Assembly: GCF_030499535.1 (NCBI RefSeq)
Contig: NZ_JASTLB010000001.1
Coordinates: 3,844,001 to 3,908,000, forward strand
DNA: 64,000 nt
Reading direction: 5' to 3'
From: Streptomyces sp. TG1A-8
GTDB taxonomy: Bacteria; Actinomycetota; Actinomycetes; Streptomycetales; Streptomycetaceae
A program made the position numbers and the translations under genes. Of this stretch, positions 1 through 8,353 are shown one piece after another (the stretch's first letter is position 1; each line of letters starts with the position of its first letter). The notes beneath the pieces are model-generated. The model did no database searches, had not been told where the DNA came from, and saw only the letters and a list, made by a program, of their open reading frames with translations.

Positions 1-185
1 TGGGCCAGACGGCTTGGGAGGCCTCCGGCCTCGGCGCCCCAGCCGACGTCGAGACGCTCACACGCCGCACCACCGAGCTGGAACAGCAGGTTCTCGATCT
101 TCGCGGCGAACTCGCGGAACGGGACGAGGACCCCGAAGCCGCCCGCGCCGCCAACCGTGAGCTGATGGCTCAGCTCAACCGCTGA
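1..185 (+). CDS. C-terminal part of a DUF6262-like transposon accessory protein (5' end outside window)
   Basis: An open frame enters from the left edge (first whole codon at 3) and stops with TGA at 183-185. The visible 60 residues are a charged heptad-like helix (ELEQQVLDLRGELAERDE) ending in RELMAQLNR. From memory this ending resembles the small coiled-coil proteins (DUF6262 type) encoded beside paired tyrosine integrases of Tn554-like elements; that family assignment is recognition, not a search result. It suggests that an integrative element lies just to the left. Nothing visible shows the integrases. Confidence 0.45.
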   Translation, partial: GQTAWEASGLGAPADVETLTRRTTELEQQVLDLRGELAERDEDPEAARAANRELMAQLNR

Positions 186-514
186 CCGCGTCATCGCCGT
201 CACCCCCATCACTTCAGGGCGGCGGCGTTGATCACCAGATGCGCCATGTTGTCCGCCACCATGACCAGCACGTTGGCTACCCGCAATGATCAAGAAGCCC
301 CCGTCGCGGACACCCGAGCTGTGAGAGGAGATCATGAGCCGCACCGAGCCGGCATGAGTTCGTCCGCTGAGCCCGGGAAAACCGTTGGGTGTAGCTCCCT
401 TCGGGGGACGGCTCTACCTGCGTGAACTGCGGATCGGGGTGCTCTCGAGTGATCGACTGGGCCACCAAGGCGGCTGGCGCGGCGACCTGCGTCTCCTACG
501 CTGTCGATCTGCAT
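186..514. other. Intergenic stretch with gene debris, no intact gene
   Basis: No convincing intact gene. On the minus strand a short frame ending at about 213 reads ANVLVMVADNMAHLVINAAALK and stops; it looks like the hydrophobic C-terminus of some membrane protein but loses any coherent upstream frame near 280, so it may be a decayed fragment. On the plus strand a frame from 422 runs through the inverted repeat at 515-582 without resemblance to a known family. The stretch reads as remnants left by insertions. Confidence 0.35.
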
Positions 515-582
515 GCGGAGCGCGAGCGTGACCTGCGGGATTCCGAACGGATCTCCACGACCAGCAGTCGAGTCGAACCGGC
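515..582 (+). repeat. Left arm of a 68-bp inverted repeat bracketing the AraC/oxidoreductase pair
   Basis: Positions 515-582 match the reverse complement of 2696-2763 at 66 of 68 positions (mismatches at left positions 539 and 550). Homology stops abruptly on both outer and inner sides. The two arms enclose exactly one divergent two-gene module (628-2629). No transposase lies between the arms and I could not identify a flanking target-site duplication. Confidence 0.85.
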
Positions 583-627
583 GAATGCGCAGCTCAGCCT
601 ACCCCTCGAAAGGAGCTGCAGCCGTTT

Positions 628-1563
628 TCAGTAACTGCCCCTGCGCCGCTCGGCGCGGTATCGCCCAGGTGTCACACCGTGCGAACGGGCGAAAGCCCTG
701 TGGAAGGCGGGGGTCGACTGATAGCCGACTGCTGCGGCGATGGACTCGACCGGGTCTTGGGTCTTGCGCAGGCGAACCGCTGCCAGATCCATACGCCACT
801 GTGTCAGGTAGGTGGCCGGGCTCTGCCCGATGGCTGCCGGGAACCGGCGGGACAGGGTCGCCCGGGAAACGCCGAGAGCGGAAGCCAGCGTTGTGGTGGT
901 CCACGGCTGTCCGGGCTCGGCGTGCAAACGTTCCATCGCGCTGCGCACGAGCGGGTCTTCGAGCACTCCGAGCCAGGTGCCACGATGTCCGGACCGGGTA
1001 GGGAGCCAGGCGCGCATGAGTTGCACGAGCATGACGTCGACCAGGCTGTTCAGCACCGCTCTCCCCGCTATTAGTGGGCGACTCAGTTCTCGCCCGATCA
1101 TCCGGACGGTGTCGTCGAAACCGGCCTCACCCTGGTCCCCGCGGATGTGCACCACCTCCGGCAGCGCGCCGAGGACCTGGGTCCGCACCGTGTGGTCGCA
1201 GTCGTAGCTGATGGTCAGGATGCGGGTGCGGGCGGGCTGTGACCCCAGGCGAATCACCTCACCCGTCTCGAGCGCCCGGGCCGCCATCGCCGGCTCGGCT
1301 GCTACTGAAGTACCCGTCCCTGGCGCGCTGCTAAGCATGTGTGACGGCCCGTACGGCATGAGCACCACGTCGCCCACCGCCAGCTCCAGGCACTGCGGCG
1401 ACAAGTGTCTGCTTTCGAGCCAGGCGCTGCCGGCGGTAACCACGTGCAGAACTGCCGTAGTGCACTCTGTCACCGGGATCGACCAGCTCCCGCCCGCCTC
1501 GATCCGTGCGCCGATCGTGCCCCGCACGCCGGAGATCTCCAACACGTCCGCAACGAGATCCAT
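628..1563 (-). CDS. AraC-family transcriptional regulator
   Basis: A 311-residue cupin-plus-HTH regulator. Residues about 10-200 form the AraC-binding-like (cupin_6 type) sensory domain with the characteristic LAVGDVVLMPYGPSHML segment; residues about 205-305 contain two helix-turn-helix motifs (TTTLASALGVSRATLSRRF and ESIAAAVGYQSTPAFHRAF), ending in the usual GVTPGRYR. Length is normal for the family. It is divergent from the oxidoreductase starting at 1649, with 85 bp between starts, the common arrangement for a regulator controlling its neighbour. The inducer cannot be read from the sequence. The stop lies only 45 bp inside the left inverted-repeat arm. Confidence 0.92.
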   Translation of the reverse strand: MDLVADVLEISGVRGTIGARIEAGGSWSIPVTECTTAVLHVVTAGSAWLESRHLSPQCLELAVGDVVLMPYGPSHMLSSAPGTGTSVAAEPAMAARALETGEVIRLGSQPARTRILTISYDCDHTVRTQVLGALPEVVHIRGDQGEAGFDDTVRMIGRELSRPLIAGRAVLNSLVDVMLVQLMRAWLPTRSGHRGTWLGVLEDPLVRSAMERLHAEPGQPWTTTTLASALGVSRATLSRRFPAAIGQSPATYLTQWRMDLAAVRLRKTQDPVESIAAAVGYQSTPAFHRAFARSHGVTPGRYRAERRRGSY

Positions 1564-1648
1564 GCGCCCAGATTAGATGACGCAAACAAGCAAGAAAGTG
1601 AGTAGTTCAAGCATCGACTGCTCACAGGATGCTCCATACGGTGAAGTC
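1564..1648. promoter_or_regulatory. Divergent promoter region between regulator and oxidoreductase
   Basis: The 85-bp gap is the only place for both promoters and for an AraC operator. It is less GC-rich than its surroundings, with an A-rich run around 1577-1605. I see no clean inverted or direct repeat that would define the operator. Confidence 0.4.
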
Positions 1649-2629
1649 ATGACAACCGATACCATGCGGGCACTCGTCGCGACCGGCTACGGAGATCCCG
1701 AGCAACTCACGATCGCCGAGCTCCCCATCCCACGCCCCGGCCCCGGCCAGATCCTGGTGAAGATCGCCACCTCGACGATCAACCCCACCGACATGCGCGT
1801 CGTCACCGGCGGCTATCGCGAACTGGTCGACCTGCAGTTCCCCTACACACTCGGCAACGAGTTCGCGGGCACCGTCACCGAAGCCGGACCGGACGTCACC
1901 CGCTTCCGCGTGGGCGACGAGATCTTCGGCATGGCCCTGCCCCGCCAGCTGCGCCTCGCCGCCGACCCCGTACGGCCGTCACTGAGCACCGGTGCCCTCG
2001 CCGACTACGCGGTCTTCGAGGCGGACACGCCTGCACTGGGCCACCGCCCGGCCGCCCTCGGCACAGAGCAGGCCGCGTCCCTGCCGATCGCGGGCGGCAC
2101 CACACTGGCCATCATGGACACCGCGAAAATTCGCCCCGGCGAGTCCGTCCTCGTCATCGGCGCCACCGGCGCGGTCGGCCTGACCCTCATTCCGAACCTG
2201 GCCACAGCCGGCGCCGAGATCACGGCCACCGCCCGCACGACCGAGGCCGCTGAACTGCTGCGCAGCCTCGGAGCCCACCACACGGTCGGCTACGACGGCT
2301 ACCCCACCGGCGTCGACGTCGTCCTCAACCTTGCGCTCTTCGCCGACGGCCTGCCTACGGCGGCACGCAGCCTGCGCCCGGGCGGCCGGCTGATCTCAAT
2401 CGTCTTCCCCCCGCCGGAGCCCCGGCAACTGGAACGCGACGACGTGGAACTGGCCTTCGTGATGCAAATGGGCGATGAGACCAACGGCGCATGGGCCGTC
2501 GCCGAGGCCGCAACCGCGGGCCGACTCTCCACCCCGATCGCCCGCCGATACTCACTCGACGACGGCGTCGAAGCGGCAATCGACTATGCCCGCAGGCACC
2601 CGCTCGGCAAGATCGTCGTAACTGTCTGA
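1649..2629 (+). CDS. NADPH:quinone oxidoreductase-like medium-chain dehydrogenase/reductase
   Basis: Encodes 326 residues from ATG 1649 (MTTDTMRALV); the frame stays open upstream to 1577, but the MDR family begins at MRALV, so the inner start is preferred. An N-terminal GroES-like fold (PGPGQILVKIATSTINPTDMRV, GNEFAGTV) is followed by a Rossmann domain with the glycine motif VLVIGATGAVGLTLI. The cysteine zinc ligands of alcohol dehydrogenases are absent, as in the zinc-free quinone/enone reductases. It probably reduces a quinone or alpha,beta-unsaturated carbonyl using NADPH, and is probably controlled by the divergent AraC protein; the substrate is unknown. Confidence 0.88.
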   Translation: MTTDTMRALVATGYGDPEQLTIAELPIPRPGPGQILVKIATSTINPTDMRVVTGGYRELVDLQFPYTLGNEFAGTVTEAGPDVTRFRVGDEIFGMALPRQLRLAADPVRPSLSTGALADYAVFEADTPALGHRPAALGTEQAASLPIAGGTTLAIMDTAKIRPGESVLVIGATGAVGLTLIPNLATAGAEITATARTTEAAELLRSLGAHHTVGYDGYPTGVDVVLNLALFADGLPTAARSLRPGGRLISIVFPPPEPRQLERDDVELAFVMQMGDETNGAWAVAEAATAGRLSTPIARRYSLDDGVEAAIDYARRHPLGKIVVTV

Positions 2630-2695
2630 GCAGAGAAGCCGCCCCCGCCTCGCTTTCGGGGTGCTGAGCGGGCCTGGTGAGGATGACCTCGGCAT

Positions 2696-2763
2696 GCCGG
2701 TTCGACTCGACTGCTGGTCGTGGAGATCTGTTCGGAATTCCGCAGGTCACGCTCGCGCTCCGC
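2696..2763 (-). repeat. Right arm of the 68-bp inverted repeat
   Basis: Reverse complement of 515-582 with two mismatches. It ends the cassette 67 bp after the oxidoreductase stop. Immediately outside it a fragment of an unrelated reading frame begins (about 2764-3062). Confidence 0.85.
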
Positions 2764-3062
2764 CCGTCGAAGCCCGGCCCGACGAGGCCGACCGGCAGAC
2801 GCGTGACTACGCCAAGGACCTCCGGCACGCCGCACTCCCGGTCCACGTCCGGGACGAGATGGGCCGCATCGAACTCAGTCTCGAAGTACGGTTCCTGGCC
2901 TTGTGTCGCCAACCAGGGTTGGACTGTCGGATCCGCCAGGACGTCTACTACGTCGCCGAGCGCGCCGCGATGGCCCTTGACCTCGGGCACTTGGAAGCAG
3001 CAGAGCGGGAGACCCGGCGCATGGAACAGGTGGGTTCCATGGAGCCACGGGAAAACCGCTGA
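2764..3062 (+). pseudogene. 3' fragment of an unrecognised gene, cut by the inverted repeat
   Basis: About 99 codons of coherent, charged, helical sequence (for example LRHAALPVHVRDEMGRIEL and LGHLEAAERETRRMEQ) ending with TGA at 3060-3062. The frame continues upstream into the repeat arm, where the residues become unlike the rest, so the natural N-terminus appears lost. I do not recognise the family. The most economical reading is the tail of a gene truncated when the bracketed cassette arrived. Confidence 0.4.
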
Positions 3063-3095
3063 CGCCGAGACAACCAATGACACCAGCTCAGATTG

Positions 3096-3145
3096 GCGAC
3101 GGTTCGGCTGTCCGCGACACGTGTCGCGGACAGCCGAACCGTCGC
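3096..3145. repeat. 50-bp perfect palindrome at an element/chromosome junction
   Basis: Arms 3096-3120 and 3121-3145 are exact reverse complements with no spacer; the centre reads CGCGACACGTGTCGCG. It lies 33 bp after the fragment at 2764-3062 and just before the truncated copper-protein frame. As RNA it would form a 25-bp stem with no natural loop, so it may act as DNA (cruciform, recombination end) or be a rearrangement or assembly scar rather than a designed terminator. Confidence 0.95.
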
Positions 3146-3149
3146 TACC

Positions 3150-4790
3150 TGCGGATTCACTCCAGTCCACGCCAGCTATCCCGAGAGAAGCGACGTGCCC
3201 GGCCGCTCCGACGCGGTCCGGGTCCCCCTGCCGGCCGGGCTGCGCGACGGCACGTACACGGTGGCCTGGCGGGTGGTGTCGGCGGACAGCCATCCGGTGT
3301 CGGGCGCGCTCACGTTCTCCGTGGGCAGGCGCACGGCGACCACGGCCGCGGTGCTCCCGCGGCGCACGGAGGACCCGGTCACGACGGCGCTCCACACCAT
3401 CGCCCGCCACCTCGCCCGCCTCGCGCTGGCCGTCCTCCTCGGCACGGCCGCGTTCGTGGCGTACTGCCGCCCGCCGGTGACCGCCCACCCGCGCGCCCCG
3501 GCCCGCGCCGCCTGGTGGACGGTGCTGGCGGCGACCCTCGCCCTGTTCCTCCTGCGCGCCCCGTACGAGGAGGGCACCTCCCCGGCCCGCGCGCTCGCCC
3601 TCTCCTGCCTCGCCCGCACCGCGACGACCCGTCCCGGGGAACTCCTCCTCGCCCGCGCGGCGCTCCTGCTGCTGGCGGCGGCCTGCGCGCTCGCCCCGCC
3701 CGCCCGGTGGCGCGGGGTGCCCCGCCGGACCGTCCTCGCGGGCGGCACAGCCCTCTCCGTCGCGCTCTGCCTGACCTGGGCGGCGGCCGAACACGCCTCG
3801 GCCGGCCCCCAGGTCCCCCTCGCCGTCGTCTCCACCACGCTCCACCTGCTGGCGGCGGCGGCCTGGCTGGGCGGGCTGACGGCCCTGCTGGCCACCCTGC
3901 GCCGGGTGCGCGCGGACCCGGCCGCGCTGCCGCCCCACGTGGTGCCCCGCTTCTCCACGCCGGCCCTCGCCTCGGTGACCGTCCTGGTGGTGACCGGCAC
4001 CTACCAGTCCTGGCGCGGCCTCGGCTCCTGGCAGGCGCTCACCGGCACCCCCTACGGCCGCCTCCTGCTGGCCAAGCCGGCGGCGGTGACCCTGCTGCTC
4101 ACGGCCGCGTCCCACTCCCGGCGCTGGACGTCCCGCCCGGCGGCACCGCCCCGGGCCCGGGTCCCCAAACCGGCCCCCCTCCCCGCCGGACCGGCCTGCT
4201 CCCCCGGACCGGCGGCCCCTCCCGGACCGGCCTGCGCCCCCGCGCCGCACGCCCCCGTGCAGCCGGGGCCGGACACGCCCGTCGCCCCTCCCGCGCCGGC
4301 CGCGCACCGCCACCTGCGCCGCTCGGTGCTGGCGGAGGTAGCCGTGGGCATGGTGGTCCTCGTCCTGACCACTCTCCTGACGAGTACCCCGCCGGCCCGG
4401 GCGGCGGCCGAGGCGGCGCGGTCGGCGGCACCGGCGGCCGGCGTCCCGGCCGCCTCGGTCACCACGGTCCCCTTCGACGTCGGCACCCCCGGCGGCCACG
4501 GCAGGGTCCAGATCACCCTGGAGCCCGGCCGGGTCGGCGCGAACTCCGTCCAGGCGGTGGTTTACGGCCCCGACGGCGGCCTGTCCTCGGTGCCCGAACT
4601 CCGCGTCGCCCTGGTCCTCCCCGCCCGGCGGATCGGCCCCCTGGACACCGGCGTCACCGACCGGGGCGGTTACTGGGCCGCCGACTCCTTCGCGTTGCCG
4701 ATGGCGGGAACGTGGACCATGAAGGTGACGGTGAGGGTGTCGGAGGTGGACCAGGTGACCGTGTCCCGGTCCGTGCGGGTGACCCGGTGA
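3150..4790 (+). pseudogene. CopC-CopD copper resistance fusion protein, 5'-truncated
   Basis: The frame carries the end of a CopC domain (LPAGLRDGTYTVAWRVVSAD, SHPVSG) and then a CopD domain of about eight membrane helices, a proline-rich cytoplasmic stretch, one more helix (AEVAVGMVVLVLTTLL) and a C-terminal extracytoplasmic domain like those of Streptomyces copper proteins. Normal CopC begins with a signal peptide and a mature N-terminus starting with the copper-ligand His; both are missing. The frame remains open through the palindrome to a TTG at 3093 (565 codons), so a shortened product could be made, but without signal peptide. The family imports or handles periplasmic copper. Best read as a gene cut by the rearrangement to its left. 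Confidence 0.75.
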
Positions 4791-4834
4791 CGGGCCGGCG
4801 GCACACCGCCTCCCGGCCGCCCGGAGAGGACGAG

Positions 4835-5518
4835 ATGCCATACGACCACGAACGACCGGTGTCCGAACGACCGGTCTCCGAACGACTGGTCTCCGAAGGG
4901 CCGGTGCCCGACGGGGTGACGAGTGAGCGCGTGACGATCGAGGGAGTGGAGTTCGCCGCCGCTCTCACGCTCCGGTCGGACGTCGGAGTGCTGGCCCTGC
5001 ACGGAAGCAGGGAGGGCGGCACGGCGGAGCTGGCCCGGGAGGTGGCGGCCCGCGCGGGCGCGACCGCACTGGTCTTCACCCAGCCGGCCGGCGACCCGGT
5101 CCACATCCCCTCGCACCGGATGGCGTCCGCCCCCTGCGCGTCCCTGGACCGCTTCCTCTCCCACGTCTGCCTGGTGGTCTCCCTGCACGGCCACTTCCGG
5201 CCCGCGGCCCCCCGCTCGGTCTTCCTGGGCGGCGGCAACCGCGGGGCGGCCCGCACCCTGGGGCACAGCCTCACCCTGCTCGCCCCGGACTTCGACGCCG
5301 TGACGGACCTGGACCGCATCCCCACGGGACTGCGCGGCCTCCACCCCCGCAACCCCGTGAACCTCGCCCGGGACAAGGGCGTCCAGCTCGAACTCCCGCT
5401 GAGCGCGCGGACCCACCGGCCCGAACGCGGCCCGGGGACCCCGGACCGGCCCCGTCCGGAGGTGGCGGACGCCCTCGTGGCCGGGATCGAGCGCCTTGCG
5501 GCCGGTCCGGGCAGGTAG
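4835..5518 (+). CDS. Poly-gamma-glutamate hydrolase family (DUF867-like) protein
   Basis: 227 residues from ATG 4835, preceded by GGAGAGGA. The core has LALHGSREGGTAELAREVA, an SLHGHF segment and GGGNRGAART, the His/Gly-rich pattern of phage-type poly-gamma-glutamate hydrolases, which are zinc-dependent amidases that cut gamma-glutamyl polymers. The N-terminal 20 residues consist of a degenerate five-residue repeat (VSERP/VSERL/VSEGP) encoded by 15-bp tandem repeats, absent from the family core. No signal peptide is visible, so the enzyme looks cytoplasmic. It starts 44 bp after the copper gene and may share its transcript. Confidence 0.7.
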   Translation: MPYDHERPVSERPVSERLVSEGPVPDGVTSERVTIEGVEFAAALTLRSDVGVLALHGSREGGTAELAREVAARAGATALVFTQPAGDPVHIPSHRMASAPCASLDRFLSHVCLVVSLHGHFRPAAPRSVFLGGGNRGAARTLGHSLTLLAPDFDAVTDLDRIPTGLRGLHPRNPVNLARDKGVQLELPLSARTHRPERGPGTPDRPRPEVADALVAGIERLAAGPGR

Positions 5519-5578
5519 TCACCGGCCGCTTGTGCACTACGGTTCGGGAAGGCGCAGGGCCTTGCCGGGGGAGGGCTG

Positions 5579-6286
5579 GTGAACGCTCGGATTCTGGTCG
5601 CGGAGGACGACGGGAAGCAGTCCCGGCTGATCCGGATCTACCTGGAACGCGAAGGGAACGCGGTGCAGGTCGTGGCCGACGGCCGCGCGGCGCTGGAGCG
5701 GGCCCGGTCCGCGCGGCCGGACCTCATCGTCCTCGACGTGATGCTGCCGGTGGTCGACGGCCTGGACGTGTGCCGCATCCTGCGCGCCGAGTCGGACGTG
5801 CCGATCCTGCTGCTCACCGCGCGCACCACCGAGGAGGACATGCTCCTCGGCCTGGACCTCGGCGCCGACGACTACCTGACCAAGCCGTACAGCCCCCGCG
5901 AACTGACCGCCCGGGTGCGGGCGCTGCTGCGCCGGTCCAGGAGGTCCGGCGGCGCGGCGGAGCCCGCGGTGCTGCGGGTGGGCGAGGTGGAGCTGGACAC
6001 CGCGCGCTTCGAGGTCCGGGTGGCGGGACGGCCGGTGGCGCTGACCGCGAAGGAGTTCGCCGTCCTGGAGACGCTGGCGCGGGAACCGGGCCGGGTCTTC
6101 ACCCGGGCGCAGATCATCGAGCGCGTCTTCGGCTTCGACCGGGACGTGCTGGAGCGGACCGTCGACGCGCACGTGATGAACCTGCGCCGCAAGCTGGAGT
6201 CGGACCCGGCCCGGCCCCGCCACCTGGAGACGGTGTACGGGCGGGGCTACCGCCTCGCGGACGGTGGCGACCCGGCCCGCACCTGA
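5579..6286 (+). CDS. OmpR-family two-component response regulator
   Basis: 235 residues from GTG 5579 (GGGGGAGGG upstream). The receiver domain shows the acidic pocket E9-D10-D11, phosphoacceptor D53 in VLDVMLP, T80 and K102 in TKPYSP. Residues about 130-230 are the winged-helix DNA-binding domain (TAKEFAVLETLAREPGRVFTR ... VDAHVMNLRRKL ... VYGRGYRL motifs). Its probable partner kinase is encoded convergently just downstream (8002-6359), an unusual arrangement because such pairs are normally co-directional. A likely target is the ABC operon at 12744-8878, which has an 11-bp direct repeat in front of it. Confidence 0.93.
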   Translation: MNARILVAEDDGKQSRLIRIYLEREGNAVQVVADGRAALERARSARPDLIVLDVMLPVVDGLDVCRILRAESDVPILLLTARTTEEDMLLGLDLGADDYLTKPYSPRELTARVRALLRRSRRSGGAAEPAVLRVGEVELDTARFEVRVAGRPVALTAKEFAVLETLAREPGRVFTRAQIIERVFGFDRDVLERTVDAHVMNLRRKLESDPARPRHLETVYGRGYRLADGGDPART

Positions 6287-6358
6287 CGCGCCGGCGCTCC
6301 GGTCGGCGCTCCGCGTGCCGTGGTGCGCCGGAGCCCGGTTCCGCCCGGCGGCGGCCGC

Positions 6359-8002
6359 TCAGCCCGCCCCTGACGCGCCGTCGTCCCCCGCAGCCTCCGG
6401 CAGGGTGATCGTGAACGTCGTGCCGGCCCCGACCGTGCTGCGCACGTCGATCGTCCCGCCGTGGTCGGTGACGATCTGCCGGGCGATGGACAGTCCCAGG
6501 CCGCTGCCGCCGGTCGCCCGGCCCCGGGAGGGGTCCGCCCGCCAGAAGCGGTCGAAGAGGTGCGGCAGGTCCGCCTCCGGGATGCCCGTACCGGTGTCCC
6601 GGACCTCCACGACGGCCGAGCCGCGCCGCCGGGACAGGACCAGCGTCACGGTGCCGCCGGCCCCCGTGGCGCGCAGCGCGTTGCCCAGCAGGTTGCCGAC
6701 GACCTGGCGGAGCCGGTCCGGGTCGCCGAGCACGTGCACCGGGTGGGGCACCCGGAGTTCCAGGGCGACGCCCGCCGTCCCGGCCCGGGCGCGGTGGGCG
6801 GTCCGGCCGGCCTCCAGCAGCTCGCGCAGGTCGACCGCGCGGTGGTGGTACGTGAGCGCCCCGGCCTCCGCGAGGGCCAGGTCCTGGAGGTCGTCCACGA
6901 TCCGCTGCTGGAGCAGCGCCTCCTCGTGGAGGGAGGCGAGCAGCTCGGGCGTCGGCTCGACGACCCCGTCCCGCAGGGCCTCCAGGTAGCCGCGTAGGTT
7001 GGCCAGCGGGGTGCGCAGCTCGTGCGCGATGTCCCCGGTGAGCCGGCGCTGGCGTTCCTCGCCGGCCTGGATGGAGTCGGCCATGCGGTTGAAGGCACCG
7101 CCGAGCTGGGCGATCTCGTCCCGGCCGGAGACCGGGACGCGGCGCCCCAGGTCGCCCTCGCCGAGCCCCTTGGCGGCGAGCGTCATGGCCCGGACCGGGC
7201 GCAGCACCGCCCGGCTCAGCAGCAGCGCGCCGAGGACGGCGGCCAGGGCGACCCCGACCGCGACGGCGGCGGCGGGTGCGGCGGCCAGGGCGGGCGGGGA
7301 CTCGTCCCGGTAGCCCAGGCGGACCTCGAGGCGGGGCGGGGCGACGGAGGCGGTCCGCTCGTTGAAGACCCGCTGGAGGCAGGGGGCGACGGGCCGCGCG
7401 GACGTGCAGGCGCGAAGCGCGTCGAGGTCCTGCGGGGTGCGCGGGTCGGACCCGCGGGGCGGCTCCTCGCACCGCGCGGACCGGTGGCCGGTGGTGACAC
7501 GGGGGACGCCCATGCCGTCCCGCCGGGCCGCCACTTCGGCGCCCGCCCGGGTCAGGCAGGCGGCGTACGCGACCGAGGAGCGGTAGTCGGCGATCGCGGT
7601 GGCCGCCAGCTTCGCCGAGAGCCGGGGCACCTGTCCGCCGGGGAGGCTCAGCACGGGCCGTGCGTCGACCACCACCGGGGGCTGGCCGCCCAGCGGGCGG
7701 GGCTCGCGGCCCGCGAGGGCGTCGGAGTCGGCGAGCAGGGTGCCGGCCTCGGTGACGACCCGGATGCGCTGCCCGGTGTCCCCGGCGAGGTCGCGCACCG
7801 TCGGCGGCAGCCCGTCCCAGGTGCCGTGGGCGAATCCGTACGCGCGCAGCTCACCGGTGATGCGGGAGACCTCCTGCCGGCCGGCGGCGACGGTCTCCCG
7901 CACCTGGCGGTTGGCCTGGCGCAGGGTGAGCCAGGCGGTGGCGGCGGTGGCGGTCAGGGCGACCAGCATGAGCAGGCCCAGGACCCGCAGCCGGAAGCTC
8001 AC
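6359..8002 (-). CDS. HAMP-domain sensor histidine kinase
   Basis: 547 residues from GTG 8002, with GGAGGG just upstream. Helix 1 (about 8-27) and helix 2 (about 237-263) enclose an extracytoplasmic sensor of about 205 residues with four cysteines (149, 178, 199, 208), possibly two disulfides. HAMP follows, then HisKA with phosphoacceptor H327 in GDIAHELRTPLANLRGY, and an HATPase domain with NLLGNALRAT, DTGTGIP and GGSGLGLSIAR. Presumed partner of the convergent regulator ending at 6286; only 72 bp separate their stops. The signal is unknown; the cysteine-bearing sensor fits a cell-envelope or redox cue. Confidence 0.93.
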   Translation of the reverse strand: MSFRLRVLGLLMLVALTATAATAWLTLRQANRQVRETVAAGRQEVSRITGELRAYGFAHGTWDGLPPTVRDLAGDTGQRIRVVTEAGTLLADSDALAGREPRPLGGQPPVVVDARPVLSLPGGQVPRLSAKLAATAIADYRSSVAYAACLTRAGAEVAARRDGMGVPRVTTGHRSARCEEPPRGSDPRTPQDLDALRACTSARPVAPCLQRVFNERTASVAPPRLEVRLGYRDESPPALAAAPAAAVAVGVALAAVLGALLLSRAVLRPVRAMTLAAKGLGEGDLGRRVPVSGRDEIAQLGGAFNRMADSIQAGEERQRRLTGDIAHELRTPLANLRGYLEALRDGVVEPTPELLASLHEEALLQQRIVDDLQDLALAEAGALTYHHRAVDLRELLEAGRTAHRARAGTAGVALELRVPHPVHVLGDPDRLRQVVGNLLGNALRATGAGGTVTLVLSRRRGSAVVEVRDTGTGIPEADLPHLFDRFWRADPSRGRATGGSGLGLSIARQIVTDHGGTIDVRSTVGAGTTFTITLPEAAGDDGASGAG

Positions 8003-8353
8003 CGCCCTCCCCCCGCCCCGGTCGTCGGGACGCGTGCGCTCAACGGAGCTCCTTCGGGCGTCGGGTTTCCCACGGTAGCGGGGCGTCCCGGCGGTCGGCC
8101 GGGTGTGCCCGATTTGGGTGGTTCTTCGGCCAGTACGCCCGAGGAATGGCGGATTCACCCCTGCATCCCCTTTAGGTCTCGCAGGGGTGGAAAACGGCCA
8201 TTGGTGACGGAATGCTTTCTTCAGTCCCCGGCGGGGGGCGAGGGTGCTTACGCCGCCGCATTCCGACGGGTGCGGTGGCCGCGCCACCCGCTCCGGTGTC
8301 CCTTCCGGTGCCGGAGCCGCACTGCTGACGTACCAACACACATGGGGGTAAAA

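Noticed and set aside
2355..4841. 828-codon minus-strand open frame
   Set aside because: Arg/Gly-rich composition, crosses the palindrome and repeat arm, and is antisense to the copper gene; a shadow of high-GC coding DNA.
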